Shown here one piece after another: positions 24,246 through 32,105 of a stretch of 36,542 nucleotides of DNA. The position numbers were made by a program, and so were the translations under genes. Numbering within the stretch: position 1 is the stretch's first letter; every line of letters begins with the position of its first letter. This stretch comes from Deltaproteobacteria bacterium (GTDB lineage Bacteria > Myxococcota_A > UBA9160 > UBA4427): contig PAQX01000093.1 in the NCBI GenBank assembly GCA_002709835.1, positions 1 to 36,542 on the forward strand, written 5' to 3'. The notes beneath the pieces were generated by a model. That model was not told the DNA's origin, did not search any database, and saw nothing but the letters and a program-made list of their open reading frames with translations.

Positions 24246-25157
24246 ATGATGCGGATCGGCCTGCAATTCGACACGAGGAGCGCCCCGGACGCTGAAACCA
24301 TCCTGGCGGACTTCGAGCGAGCCGAAGCCGAGGGCTTCGACACGGTCTGGATCGGCCAGATCTTCGCCCACGACATCCTGACGCTCTTCGCGATGGCCGG
24401 CGGCCGAACGAGGCGGATCGAGCTCGGCACCTCGGTCATCCCGCTACCGACACGCCACGTCGTGACCCTCGCTCAGCAGGCGCTCACGACCCAGCTCGCG
24501 ACGAGTGGACGGCTTTGTCTCGGGGTCGGCGCAGGCCACGCGATGATTCTCGACAAGAAGCTCGGGCTCCCCGGCGATCGGCCCCTTGCACGAACGCGGG
24601 AAACCCTCGAAGTGCTCCGCCCCCTCCTGCGTGGCGAGTACGTGAAGCACGCCGGCGAGTTCGAGCAGGTCCGCGTAGACACCCCGATCCCCGGAACCTC
24701 GCCACCCGACGTGATCCTCGCGGCCCTCGGCCCGAAGATGATCGAGCTCGCCGGCGAGCTGACGGAGGGCGTGACCCTCGTCTTCGCGGGACCCGACTTC
24801 ATTCGCGACCACGTGACTGCGCGACTGCCCGAGGGCAAGCGCATCGTAGCGAGCGTCCCGGTCATGCTGACCGAGGAAGCTGCCGCGATGTCCGACCTCA
24901 TGGACGAGTACACCGCGCCGTCGATGGCGCTCCCGCCCTATCAGCGCACGATGGCGGCCCAGGGCTTCGATCGCGCGAGCCAACTCGCGATCGTCGGAGA
25001 CGAGACGGCGGTCGTCGAAGGGCTCGAGCGACTCGAGGCGTCCGGGGCGACGGACCTGAATCCGATCATGGTCGCGGGGGACGCAGACCCGGCGTGCGCG
25101 GATCGGACGCGCGCCTTTCTCGCCGCGCGGGCTCGGGCGCAGCGAGGCGACAGCTGA
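24246..25157 (+). CDS. Luciferase-like (LLM class, F420-dependent type) oxidoreductase
   Basis: The 303-residue TIM-barrel protein belongs to the bacterial luciferase-like family. It carries the family landmarks IGLQFDTRSAPDAETI at the N-terminus, GFDTVWIGQIFAHDILTL, RIELGTSVIPLPTRHVVTLA and GRLCLGVGAGHA. These enzymes transfer hydride between F420H2 or FMNH2 and a small organic substrate. The choice of F420 over FMN comes from overall resemblance to F420 LLM enzymes, not from a diagnostic residue. It converges on the VOC gene with 13 bases between stops and diverges from the SnoaL-like gene. A shared catabolic or steroid-like pathway is inferred. Confidence 0.9.
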   Translation: MMRIGLQFDTRSAPDAETILADFERAEAEGFDTVWIGQIFAHDILTLFAMAGGRTRRIELGTSVIPLPTRHVVTLAQQALTTQLATSGRLCLGVGAGHAMILDKKLGLPGDRPLARTRETLEVLRPLLRGEYVKHAGEFEQVRVDTPIPGTSPPDVILAALGPKMIELAGELTEGVTLVFAGPDFIRDHVTARLPEGKRIVASVPVMLTEEAAAMSDLMDEYTAPSMALPPYQRTMAAQGFDRASQLAIVGDETAVVEGLERLEASGATDLNPIMVAGDADPACADRTRAFLAARARAQRGDS

Positions 25158-25170
25158 GCTTTCGAATCGC

Positions 25171-25659
25171 CTACTGTGGCGTGAACTGCATCAGCTGGAT
25201 CGTACTGCCACCGACGAACTCCGCCGAATTCAGATAGACCTCCTGGACGAGGATCTTCCGGCCATTCTGTTCGGTCACGAACTGATAGTCGAGGATCGGC
25301 TTCAGGCCCTCGGGCTCGAGATCCGCCACGGTCTGCTTGATGTCCTCGACCAGGAACGCGAGATGCTGGAAACCTTCACCGTGCTCCCGCATGAACTCCG
25401 TATGCGGCGACTCGCCTTCCACGACTTCGACGAGCTCGATGAAGACCTTGCCGGAGTAGGCGATCGCGGCCTTCATCAGAGCCTCAGCGGGCTCGCCGCG
25501 GTACTTGAAATGGGTCTCGGAGTTCAGCGTGTACGTATCGATCGAAAAGGGACCGACCCCGAAGACGCGCTCCCACCAGGCGGCGGCTTTTTCGCAGTCT
25601 TCGACGACGATACCGATATGGCTGATCGGACCAAGCTGCACGACGGGTTCTGCGGACAT
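25171..25659 (-). CDS. VOC/glyoxalase superfamily protein (methylmalonyl-CoA epimerase-like)
   Basis: The 162-residue protein has two betaalphabetabetabeta modules typical of the vicinal oxygen chelate fold. Likely metal ligands are His14 (SHIGIVVED), Glu75 (VFIELVE) and His99 (FQHLAFLVED). The final ligand position appears to be Gln (TIQLMQ) where epimerases usually have Glu, so the substrate may differ. It lies among SnoaL-like, luciferase-like, EthD and P450 genes, suggesting conversion of a small organic compound rather than propionate metabolism. It is followed by no obvious terminator. Confidence 0.88.
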   Translation of the reverse strand: MSAEPVVQLGPISHIGIVVEDCEKAAAWWERVFGVGPFSIDTYTLNSETHFKYRGEPAEALMKAAIAYSGKVFIELVEVVEGESPHTEFMREHGEGFQHLAFLVEDIKQTVADLEPEGLKPILDYQFVTEQNGRKILVQEVYLNSAEFVGGSTIQLMQFTPQ

Positions 25660-25685
25660 GTTCGTTCCTCTCGCTGGTTCTCGGA

Positions 25686-26061
25686 TCAGAATAGATACTC
25701 ACGCATCGGCACGCTGCTCATCGTCGCCACCTCCGCGAACGAGAGCAGATCCTTCACGATCCTCTTTCGATTCTCCGGACCGCTGTAGAAGAGGTCGGGG
25801 TCTGCAGCGATCTCGCACGAGCCCATGGACTCGCTCACGATCGCGTGGAGAACCGGCGCATCGGGTGTCAGCGCTCGAAAGACCGAGTTCCGGACATAAC
25901 GTGTGAGTGGATGGAGGAGCAGCGAAAGCGGGCCATGGGATCCGTGCCATCGTGCGTAGAACGTCTCGAAATCGAGAGCATCAGGCTTCGGGAAAGTCGT
26001 GACGTTCGCGGGGCGGCGTCCCCGCCTCTGCATCGCCGAGCAGATAGACCAGCTTCTCCAT
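25686..26061 (-). pseudogene. EthD-domain protein gene with a frameshift
   Basis: An N-terminal part reading MEKLVYLLGDAEAG starts at ATG 26061 and runs into TGA at 25981-25983. The EthD-type remainder (LDFETFYARWHGSHGPL, RYVRNSVFRAL, SVPMREYLF) lies in the frame one base further on, ending at 25686. MEKLVYLL is a familiar start of EthD-domain proteins, so one extra base (or two missing) separates the halves. The upstream part of the long second frame (to 26153) is not protein-like. EthD proteins commonly lie beside P450 genes, as here. A genuine defect and a sequencing error cannot be told apart here. Confidence 0.6.
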
Positions 26062-26113
26062 CGTGGCGCAGTGTACTTCGTTCGCGCTCGCCGACGGGCA
26101 ACGATTCCAACCA

Positions 26114-26592
26114 TTAAGAGAGGAGGGTCAAAAGCGCGGCGAAGTCGTGACACAGCTCGACCGACCCGTCGCCCGCGAACTCATCCACGAGTTCCTTCGC
26201 GAGGCGCGCCATGAACGCCTCGCTGTCCTTCAACCGGTTCGGGGTCATCAATCGGCCGAGGAGCGATCGATGTCAGGAATGTTCGGGCGGATCGAGCGTG
26301 AAGAGCTGCCCGGCGAGCGGAATTTCGAATCCCCGGCTTGCGACCGTCTCCGCCACGGTTTCCCCAGGCGCACGCTCGGGGGCGCCACGAAGGGCCCGAG
26401 CCGTGCGACGACTGCGGAGAACGAGGCGTGATCCGCGTAGACCCCCAACACCTCTTAGAGCCCGGAGACCATGAACACGTCCTTGAAGGACTCCGGGAAG
26501 ATGGGCCCCTGCTCATATTGTGCCGGGCAGTAGGGCGTCGGGTCGCGCATCAGTTCGGGGTCGCTGAAGAAGTCGCGCCCGAGGGGATTCAT
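26114..26592 (-). pseudogene. Cytochrome P450 pseudogene (N-terminal third only)
   Basis: ATG 26592 (GGAGAT site upstream) begins MNPLGRDFFSDPELMRDPTP, a typical bacterial P450 N-terminus, and continues EQGPIFPE, DVFMVSGL. A TAA (26455-26457) interrupts. The same frame resumes with EVLGVYADHASFS, then a one-base shift near 26380 leads into ETVASRGFEIPLAGQLFTLD, then PPEHS. A second nonsense codon, TGA (26273-26275), replaces the Arg expected in the DPPEHxxHR motif. HRSLLGRLMTPNRLKD and FMARLAKELVDEFAGDGSVE follow before TAA (26114-26116). The I-helix, EXXR and haem-cysteine regions are absent. This is a dead, truncated gene next to the damaged EthD gene. Confidence 0.8.
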
Positions 26593-26900
26593 GGGGAGAT
26601 CTCCGTTCGCCCCTCGAACATGGTCCGCACGCACACACACCGCAAACCGATCGCCCCGAATCGGCAGAGACCCGCAAGAGTCGGGCCCTCCGCAGGCCCT
26701 CGCGCCGGCATCCGATCGCCTTGCAGGCCCGTGTCCGTCGAGGAAGGGGTCACCAGACCCGATGTGATCGGCGCTCATCACGGGGCCTTCATGGGGCTGT
26801 GTCCTGGGGCCGTCGAGCTCGAAGGCACTGCCGCGATGTTCTTTCTATGGGGCGGTCGCACATTTCGTCCTCAAACGCTCTTCCTCCGACCGCGAGAGAC
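26593..26900. other. Intergenic stretch, nothing recognised
   Basis: It lies between the P450 pseudogene start and the end of the helicase gene. It should hold the former P450 promoter and any helicase terminator; neither is recognisable. The open frames here are not protein-like. Confidence 0.4.
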
Positions 26901-28892
26901 TCAGCGCGGCCCGCGCGTGGGACGTCCCGGACTGCCTTTGCGGAACTTCCCCTTGCCCCGCGGCTGACCGCCCGGCCCTCGACCGGGCCGGCCATGAGGA
27001 CGATCGCTCAGACGGTGGGGGGCGCCGTCGCGACCTCGACCCTCCTCGGTCGCGGCATCCCGGTCTGCGCGACCCCGCCCCGGGCGATGGGCGATGGCCT
27101 GGCGAGATTCCTGTCCTCGACCGCGCGGCTTGTCTTCGGCACGCTTGATCACGATTCCCGGATCCCGCGAATCCCGCTCACGCACGCGCACTTCGAAGGC
27201 TTCGGCGACATCGTTGGCAACCGCGACGAAGGAGACGCGCGCCGCGACCTCGATCGCGCCGACCTGATGGCTCTTGATGCCACCGCGGCGGCAGACCTGG
27301 GAGAGGAGGCGGCTCGTGGTCGCGCCGCTCTGCTCGCCCCAGCTGACGAAGAAGCGCGTGAACTGATCGGCATCCGGACGCGAGGCGCGTCCCTCGCCTC
27401 GATTCCGCGGACCGCCGCGTTCGAAGCGATCCCCGCGACGATTCGGTCGTGGCTGGGTCGGGTCGAATCCGAAAACCGACATCGGCTCGCAGGTGACTTC
27501 GTTCTTCGAGAGGTCGAGCAGCGTCGCCACGACCTGAACCGGATCCCGGTCCTCGAGCAGCGACTTCGCGTACATCCACTGGGATTCTTCGGGCGTGTGC
27601 TCCGAGAGCATCGCGTGCAGCCGGCGCCGCGAACGCTTCTTGAGCGCCTTGTTCACACGCGCCGGCGTCGGGACCGGTTGCCAAGAAAGCTCGATCTTCG
27701 CGTAGCGAAGCATGCGCTCGACGCGGTTCAGATCGTTCGGGGTGACCAGTAGGATGCTCCGCCCGGTCTGCCCCGCACGTCCCGTGCGCCCCGCGCGATG
27801 GGTATACGCGTCGGCCTCTCGCGGCGGATCGACGTGGATGACCAGCGCGATCCCGGGCACGTCGATGCCCCGCGCCGCAACCTCGGTCGAGACCAGGATC
27901 GGCAGGGTGCCGTTCCGGAACGAATTGAGCGTCCGTGTGCGCTGGGCCTGGGCGAGTTCGCCACTGAAGGGCGCTGCGCCGAACCCGTCCTTCGCGAGCT
28001 TCTCGGCGAGGTCCGTCGCATCGACGCGCCGGTTCACGAAGAGCAGGCAGCGTTCGCCCTCCGCCATCAGAAGAGTGTTCACCAGCGCGGCGTAGGTCTC
28101 GTTGCGTTTGATCGCGTAGCCGATGTGCTGGATGTCGGCGTTCGACTCACCGAGTCGCGTTCCTTCGAGGATGAGCGGATCGTTCTGATAGCGGCGCGCG
28201 AGCTCGATCACGCCGCGCGGGAAGGTCGCAGAGACGAGGTGGCTCTTCCGGTCGGCGGGCAGCGTATCGACGATCGCTTCGAGCTCCTCTCGGAATCCCA
28301 TATCGAGCATCTGATCGGCTTCGTCGAGCACGACATGCTCGACCGCGTCGGTCGCGATCGCCTCGTTCAGGATGTGATCGAGCAATCGACCGGGCGTCGC
28401 CACCACGAGCCGGGGTCCGCGCGAGAGCGCGCGGCGCTCGTTCAAGATCGAAGTCCCGCCGGTGACGACCTCGACGCGCAGATCCCGGAGCTCGGCGTAG
28501 AGCCACGCGATCTCCTCGCGCACCTGCGCAGCGAGCTCCCGGGTCGGAACGATCACGATCGCGGTCGGATGGGCCTTGCCGTCCGGCGTTCGGGAGCCGG
28601 AGCGCGGGCCACCTCGCGGCCCCTTCGGCGGTCGTCGCTTGCCCGAACCCCGCTCGCCCTCCTCGCTCGCCGCCTCCAGCTCCGCCCTCGAAGATGCGAG
28701 GAAGTGGTCCGCCAGGGCGAACCCAATCGCGACGGTCTTCCCCGAGCCCGTCTGCGACGAGATCCGCAAGTCGCGTCCGTCGGCGCGCGCGGCGACCACT
28801 GCCTCCTGGACGGGGGTAAGGGCTTCGAATCCGCGGCGCTCGAGCGCGATGCGGATCGGCGCGGGCAGCTGCGCGAAGGGATCGTTCGTCAT
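26901..28892 (-). CDS. DEAD-box ATP-dependent RNA helicase (DeaD/CsdA-like)
   Basis: The 663-residue helicase is likely to remodel structured RNA in ribosome assembly or mRNA decay. The core is complete: Q motif (GFEALTPVQ), motif I SQTGSGKT (46-53), PTREL, DEAD (190-193), SAT (221-223) and HRAGRTGRAG. A basic, glycine-rich insert (about 67-109, GERGSGKRRPPKGPRGGPRS) interrupts the first RecA domain after motif I. A DbpA-type RNA-binding domain follows (about 510-575, TRFFVSWGEQSGATTSRLL), and the protein ends in a long Arg/Gly-rich tail. ATG 28892 gives the family start MTNDPFAQLP; the frame is open to 29066 and ATG 28928 is possible. No neighbour suggests a special role. Confidence 0.94.
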   Translation of the reverse strand: MTNDPFAQLPAPIRIALERRGFEALTPVQEAVVAARADGRDLRISSQTGSGKTVAIGFALADHFLASSRAELEAASEEGERGSGKRRPPKGPRGGPRSGSRTPDGKAHPTAIVIVPTRELAAQVREEIAWLYAELRDLRVEVVTGGTSILNERRALSRGPRLVVATPGRLLDHILNEAIATDAVEHVVLDEADQMLDMGFREELEAIVDTLPADRKSHLVSATFPRGVIELARRYQNDPLILEGTRLGESNADIQHIGYAIKRNETYAALVNTLLMAEGERCLLFVNRRVDATDLAEKLAKDGFGAAPFSGELAQAQRTRTLNSFRNGTLPILVSTEVAARGIDVPGIALVIHVDPPREADAYTHRAGRTGRAGQTGRSILLVTPNDLNRVERMLRYAKIELSWQPVPTPARVNKALKKRSRRRLHAMLSEHTPEESQWMYAKSLLEDRDPVQVVATLLDLSKNEVTCEPMSVFGFDPTQPRPNRRGDRFERGGPRNRGEGRASRPDADQFTRFFVSWGEQSGATTSRLLSQVCRRGGIKSHQVGAIEVAARVSFVAVANDVAEAFEVRVRERDSRDPGIVIKRAEDKPRGRGQESRQAIAHRPGRGRADRDAATEEGRGRDGAPHRLSDRPHGRPGRGPGGQPRGKGKFRKGSPGRPTRGPR

Positions 28893-29183
28893 GGAGGCTC
28901 TTGTCGGCAGGATCCCGTGCTCGGACATCCGGGGAGACCGGGTCGGGCGGGCCCTGAAATCGGCGGGGGCGAATCGCGGCGGCGTAGCGAGGCCAGCTCG
29001 TTGAACGCGCGATTCGAAAGGCAGCATGGCCCGAACGGGGATGCGCCGGACGCCAGACCCTAGCACAGCCCACTCGACACTCTCCGGCGCCGCATTGGCA
29101 AGCCAGGCGCATCGCGGCGGCGCCCTGCGAACTCGGCCGTCGCCGCCCTCGGGCCCTGAATTCCCGCGGCACCGAGCCGCCGC

Positions 29184-29474
29184 TCACCGAATTTCGAAGT
29201 CGAGCCGCCCAAGCGGGCCGTAGTCGGCCGTGTCATGACCGGGCTCGGCGGGCACGACGCTTCCGCACGCTCCGCCCAGGAGCAACGTTCCTTCCTCGCA
29301 CGCAAAGCCTCGATGCCGGGCCTCGCCGACGATCCAGCGCGTGCCCGACTCCGGGTCGACGAGCGAGGATCCTCTTCGATCGCGCGAGCTTCGCAATCAC
29401 GCGCGCGGCCCAGGGCCATCGATCGGATTGGCTCTCGAGGAGCGATTCGAGTGCGTCCAGATCGTCGGCACCGT
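29184..29474 (-). pseudogene. Possible frameshifted gene remnant
   Basis: Two minus-strand frames are protein-like in sequence. The first contains ADDLDALESLLESQSDRWPW and AARVIAKLARSK. After a shift near 29370-29385 a second frame gives SSLVDPESGTRWIVGEARHR, GFACEEGTLLLGGACGS and ends LGRLDFEIR at TGA 29184. No start is visible, since the first frame runs into the lipoprotein gene end. No family is recognised. It could be a decayed gene or two chance frames. Confidence 0.35.
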
Positions 29475-29813
29475 CTAGTTCGGCGTCTCGTGGAACACGT
29501 AGGACGTCGAGTAATCACTGAACTCGAAGTACACCTTCGACTCGTCCGGATCGGCGACCCCGTTCAGGTTGGCGTCGAGGATGCCGTAGCCGAACCGGTA
29601 GGGACGCGCCCGGCCGTCGTCGGTGCCGGTCGCGGTCGTCAACTTGTCGATCTTCAGGAACCGCTTCACGAGCTTCTCGCCGGCATAGACCTCGAGCATG
29701 CCGTCGGTTCCGGTCCAGTTCTGGACCGCCCGCCCCAGTTGATTCTGCGTTTCCTGCTTACAGCTGAAAGTGGCGGAAGCGAGGAGCATCATGAGTACGA
29801 AGTGACGAGTCAT
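29475..29813 (-). CDS. Putative lipoprotein with EF-hand-like calcium loop
   Basis: The 112-residue protein starts MTRHFVLMMLLASATFSC, a lipoprotein-like signal with Cys18. Its C-terminal part contains DANLNGVADPDE (residues 80-91), a canonical 12-residue EF-hand loop with Asp, Asn, Asn, Asp and Glu at positions 1, 3, 5, 9 and 12 and Gly at 6. Calcium binding is therefore likely. The segment EVYAGEKLVKRFLKIDKLTT and the ending YFEFSDYSTSYVFHETPN belong to a family I do not recognise by name. ATG 29813 has AAGGAGGG 6 bases upstream, a strong site. Flanks: the remnant downstream and the ribA gene upstream, divergently. Confidence 0.85.
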   Translation of the reverse strand: MTRHFVLMMLLASATFSCKQETQNQLGRAVQNWTGTDGMLEVYAGEKLVKRFLKIDKLTTATGTDDGRARPYRFGYGILDANLNGVADPDESKVYFEFSDYSTSYVFHETPN

Positions 29814-29982
29814 GGGAACCCTCCTTGCGCACTCGAGGTCAGCGAGCGCAGAATCCGGACGCGGAGCGTATCGAAGATCGAAGCGCGCCTCGCGGGCCAT
29901 TCGGTCCCGAGTGATTGAAGCCGAGTCCTGCTGAAGCCGCCTGATCCCGCGCTCCGATTTCCGCGTGGGCTAGAGTCAGCGC

Positions 29983-30807
29983 ATGTTCACCTATCTGAAC
30001 CCGGAGATCCGCGAGCGCCTGATCGAAGAAGGCAAGCTCATCCGCATCGATGCGCAGGGCCAGCGGCTCGATCCGCGGGCCCAGCCTCCGGCGGACACGC
30101 TCGCGTTGAACGTGCTGGGACCGATTCCCTTGCCGATGGGGATCGGTGAGCATCCGACGACGGTCGATTGGTACGCCGCCGTCCGGAGCACGGAGCTCGG
30201 CGAGGTCGAGTCCCTCGCCGGCACCCTTCGCGACAGCGGAGGCCAACACCTCTTCTCCGTGCTCGCCTCCTCCATGGCCGTCAACAGCGTGCTCGTCGCC
30301 GGCAATCCCCGCTCCGCCGAATCCCCGCTCGTCCGAGTCCACTCGAGCTGCCTGACCGGCGACGTATTCGGCTCCCATCGCTGTGAGTGCGGCCCCCAGC
30401 TGAGCGCGGCGACCGACCGGATCGCCACCGATCCGCAGGGCGGGATCCTCGTCTACATGGCAGGACACGAGGGACGGGGGATCGGCCTCTGGGCGAAAGC
30501 CGCGACCTACATCCTCCAGGACGAAGGCGAGAACACCTACCAGGCGAACCGCTCGCTCGGACTCCCGGACGACTCCCGGGACTTCAGCGACGCCGGCGCC
30601 CTCCTCCACTACTTCCGCGGCAACCGCCCCTTTCGTCTGCTCACGAACAACCCGAAGAAGATCGAAGATCTCGGGGCCTTCGGCCTCGACCAGATCACGC
30701 GCGTGAAGCACGTGACCGGCGTCGGAGACTGGAACCGCCGCTACCTCAGCGCCAAACAGGATTGGGGCCACCAGATCGATGCCGAGGATCTGAAGGCCGA
30801 AGACTGA
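29983..30807 (+). CDS. ribA: GTP cyclohydrolase II (riboflavin biosynthesis)
   Basis: The 274-residue enzyme opens GTP to the diaminopyrimidinone phosphate that starts riboflavin synthesis. The zinc site is intact in VRVHSSCLTGDVFGSHRCEC: Cys123, Cys134 and Cys136. The catalytic GHEGRGIGL segment and the TNNPKKIEDL substrate loop are also present. It is longer than typical RibA (about 200 residues) by an N-terminal extension. The convergent ribB-type gene, 23 bases away tail to tail, has a second domain lacking these cysteines, so this protein is the likely source of cyclohydrolase II activity in the locus. The start is ATG 29983; no strong ribosome site was seen. Confidence 0.93.
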   Translation: MFTYLNPEIRERLIEEGKLIRIDAQGQRLDPRAQPPADTLALNVLGPIPLPMGIGEHPTTVDWYAAVRSTELGEVESLAGTLRDSGGQHLFSVLASSMAVNSVLVAGNPRSAESPLVRVHSSCLTGDVFGSHRCECGPQLSAATDRIATDPQGGILVYMAGHEGRGIGLWAKAATYILQDEGENTYQANRSLGLPDDSRDFSDAGALLHYFRGNRPFRLLTNNPKKIEDLGAFGLDQITRVKHVTGVGDWNRRYLSAKQDWGHQIDAEDLKAED

Positions 30808-30830
30808 CCCCGTCCTCGCAGGCGGGAGAA

Positions 30831-31976
30831 TCAGCCCTTGGGCTTCAAACGGTGGATGCTCGCGGAAGCCGGTTCGAGCGGGACCACCTCGTCGACGGAG
30901 AGCTCGAAGCCTTCGAGCCCCACGATGTGACGAGGACGATTCGTCATGAGGCGCATGCTGTGGATGCCCAGATCCGAGAGGATCTGCGCACCGACGCCAT
31001 AGTCGCGCAGCCGATCCGAGTCTGCGCGCGGCGGCGCGGCATTCATCCCCTTTTCCAGGGTCCGTTGGAAGAGCTCGCTGATCTGCTCGCCGCCGCCGGG
31101 CTGCCCGATCAGGACGATTGCGCCTCTTCCCTCTTCCTGGATCCGACACATCGGCGCTTCGAGCACCGTCGGTCGCCCCAGATCCGGGAGGAGGCCGTTC
31201 AGCTGGGACATCGACTGCATCCGAACTAGGACGGGCTCCCCGCTCGCGACGTCGCCCTGGGTGAAGACCACGTGCTCGACCTCGTCCGGGAGGCTGCGAT
31301 AGACGATCGATTGGAAGGTCCCGTGTACGAAGTCGATGTCGAGCTCGACGTGGCGCTTGACGAGCTTCTCCTTCACGCGACGGAACGCGATCAGGTCCGC
31401 AATCGAGATGATCTTGAGGTCGTGTTCCTTCGCGAACTGCTCGAGCTCAGGGCGACGCGCCATGCTGCCGTCGTCCTTCAGGATCTCGCAGATCACGCCG
31501 GCCGGCGTGAGCCCGGCCAGCCGCGCGAGATCGACGGAGCCTTCGGTATGGCCCGTTCGAACCAGAACGCCGCCGTCGCGCGCGATCAGCGGGAAGATGT
31601 GCCCCGGCCGCGCTAGATCACGCGCGGTCGAGTCGGGGTCGACGGCCACCTCGATCGTACGCGCGCGATCCGCGGCGCTGATCCCCGTCGTCACACCTTC
31701 GCGGGCCTCGATCGAAACGGTGAACGCCGTCTGGAACTGGGCCGAGTTGTTCCCGACCATCGGTGCGAGGTCGAGCTCCGCGGCGCGCTCTTCGGTCACG
31801 GTCAAGCAGATCAGCCCGCGCCCGTACTTCGCCATGAAGTTCACCCACTCGGGCGTGATCTTCTCGGCGGCGATCACGATGTCGCCCTCGTTCTCCCGAT
31901 CCTCGTCGTCGACGACGATCACGGGGCGGCCGCGCCGGATCTCCTGAATGGCTTCGTTCACACGCGTAAGGGGCAT
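30831..31976 (-). CDS. ribBX: RibBX-like: DHBP synthase fused to inactive GTP cyclohydrolase II-like domain
   Basis: The 381-residue protein has an N-terminal 3,4-dihydroxy-2-butanone 4-phosphate synthase domain (about 1-200). It includes [12 protein letters not shown] (23-34) and [16 protein letters not shown] (140-155), and should be active. The C-terminal half (about 205-381) is homologous to GTP cyclohydrolase II. Where the zinc cysteines should be it reads [19 protein letters not shown], so it cannot bind the metal normally. This matches the known RibBX arrangement. The open frame continues to 34085 on this strand, but ATG 31976 with AGGAGAT six bases upstream is the true start. No FMN riboswitch was seen in its leader. 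Confidence 0.92.
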   Translation of the reverse strand: MPLTRVNEAIQEIRRGRPVIVVDDEDRENEGDIVIAAEKITPEWVNFMAKYGRGLICLTVTEERAAELDLAPMVGNNSAQFQTAFTVSIEAREGVTTGISAADRARTIEVAVDPDSTARDLARPGHIFPLIARDGGVLVRTGHTEGSVDLARLAGLTPAGVICEILKDDGSMARRPELEQFAKEHDLKIISIADLIAFRRVKEKLVKRHVELDIDFVHGTFQSIVYRSLPDEVEHVVFTQGDVASGEPVLVRMQSMSQLNGLLPDLGRPTVLEAPMCRIQEEGRGAIVLIGQPGGGEQISELFQRTLEKGMNAAPPRADSDRLRDYGVGAQILSDLGIHSMRLMTNRPRHIVGLEGFELSVDEVVPLEPASASIHRLKPKG

Positions 31977-32105
31977 GGGATCTCCTGGGCGAGCCGGATC
32001 GTGGCCGCAGGGCGCGAAGCTACCACGGTTGGCGCGCGAGGCCCGCTGGGCAGCGAATCCTCGTGTCGTGCGTGCCGGAGGAGGAGTGTGCGAGGATCCG
32101 CGGCC

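Noticed and set aside
29235..29918. Plus-strand 227-codon ORF over the lipoprotein gene
   Set aside because: It is antisense to a gene with a strong ribosome site and an EF-hand motif; no domain is visible in it.
31977..32105. FMN riboswitch in front of ribBX
   Set aside because: The 129-base leader lacks the conserved RFN element; a longer leader would enter the quinoprotein gene.
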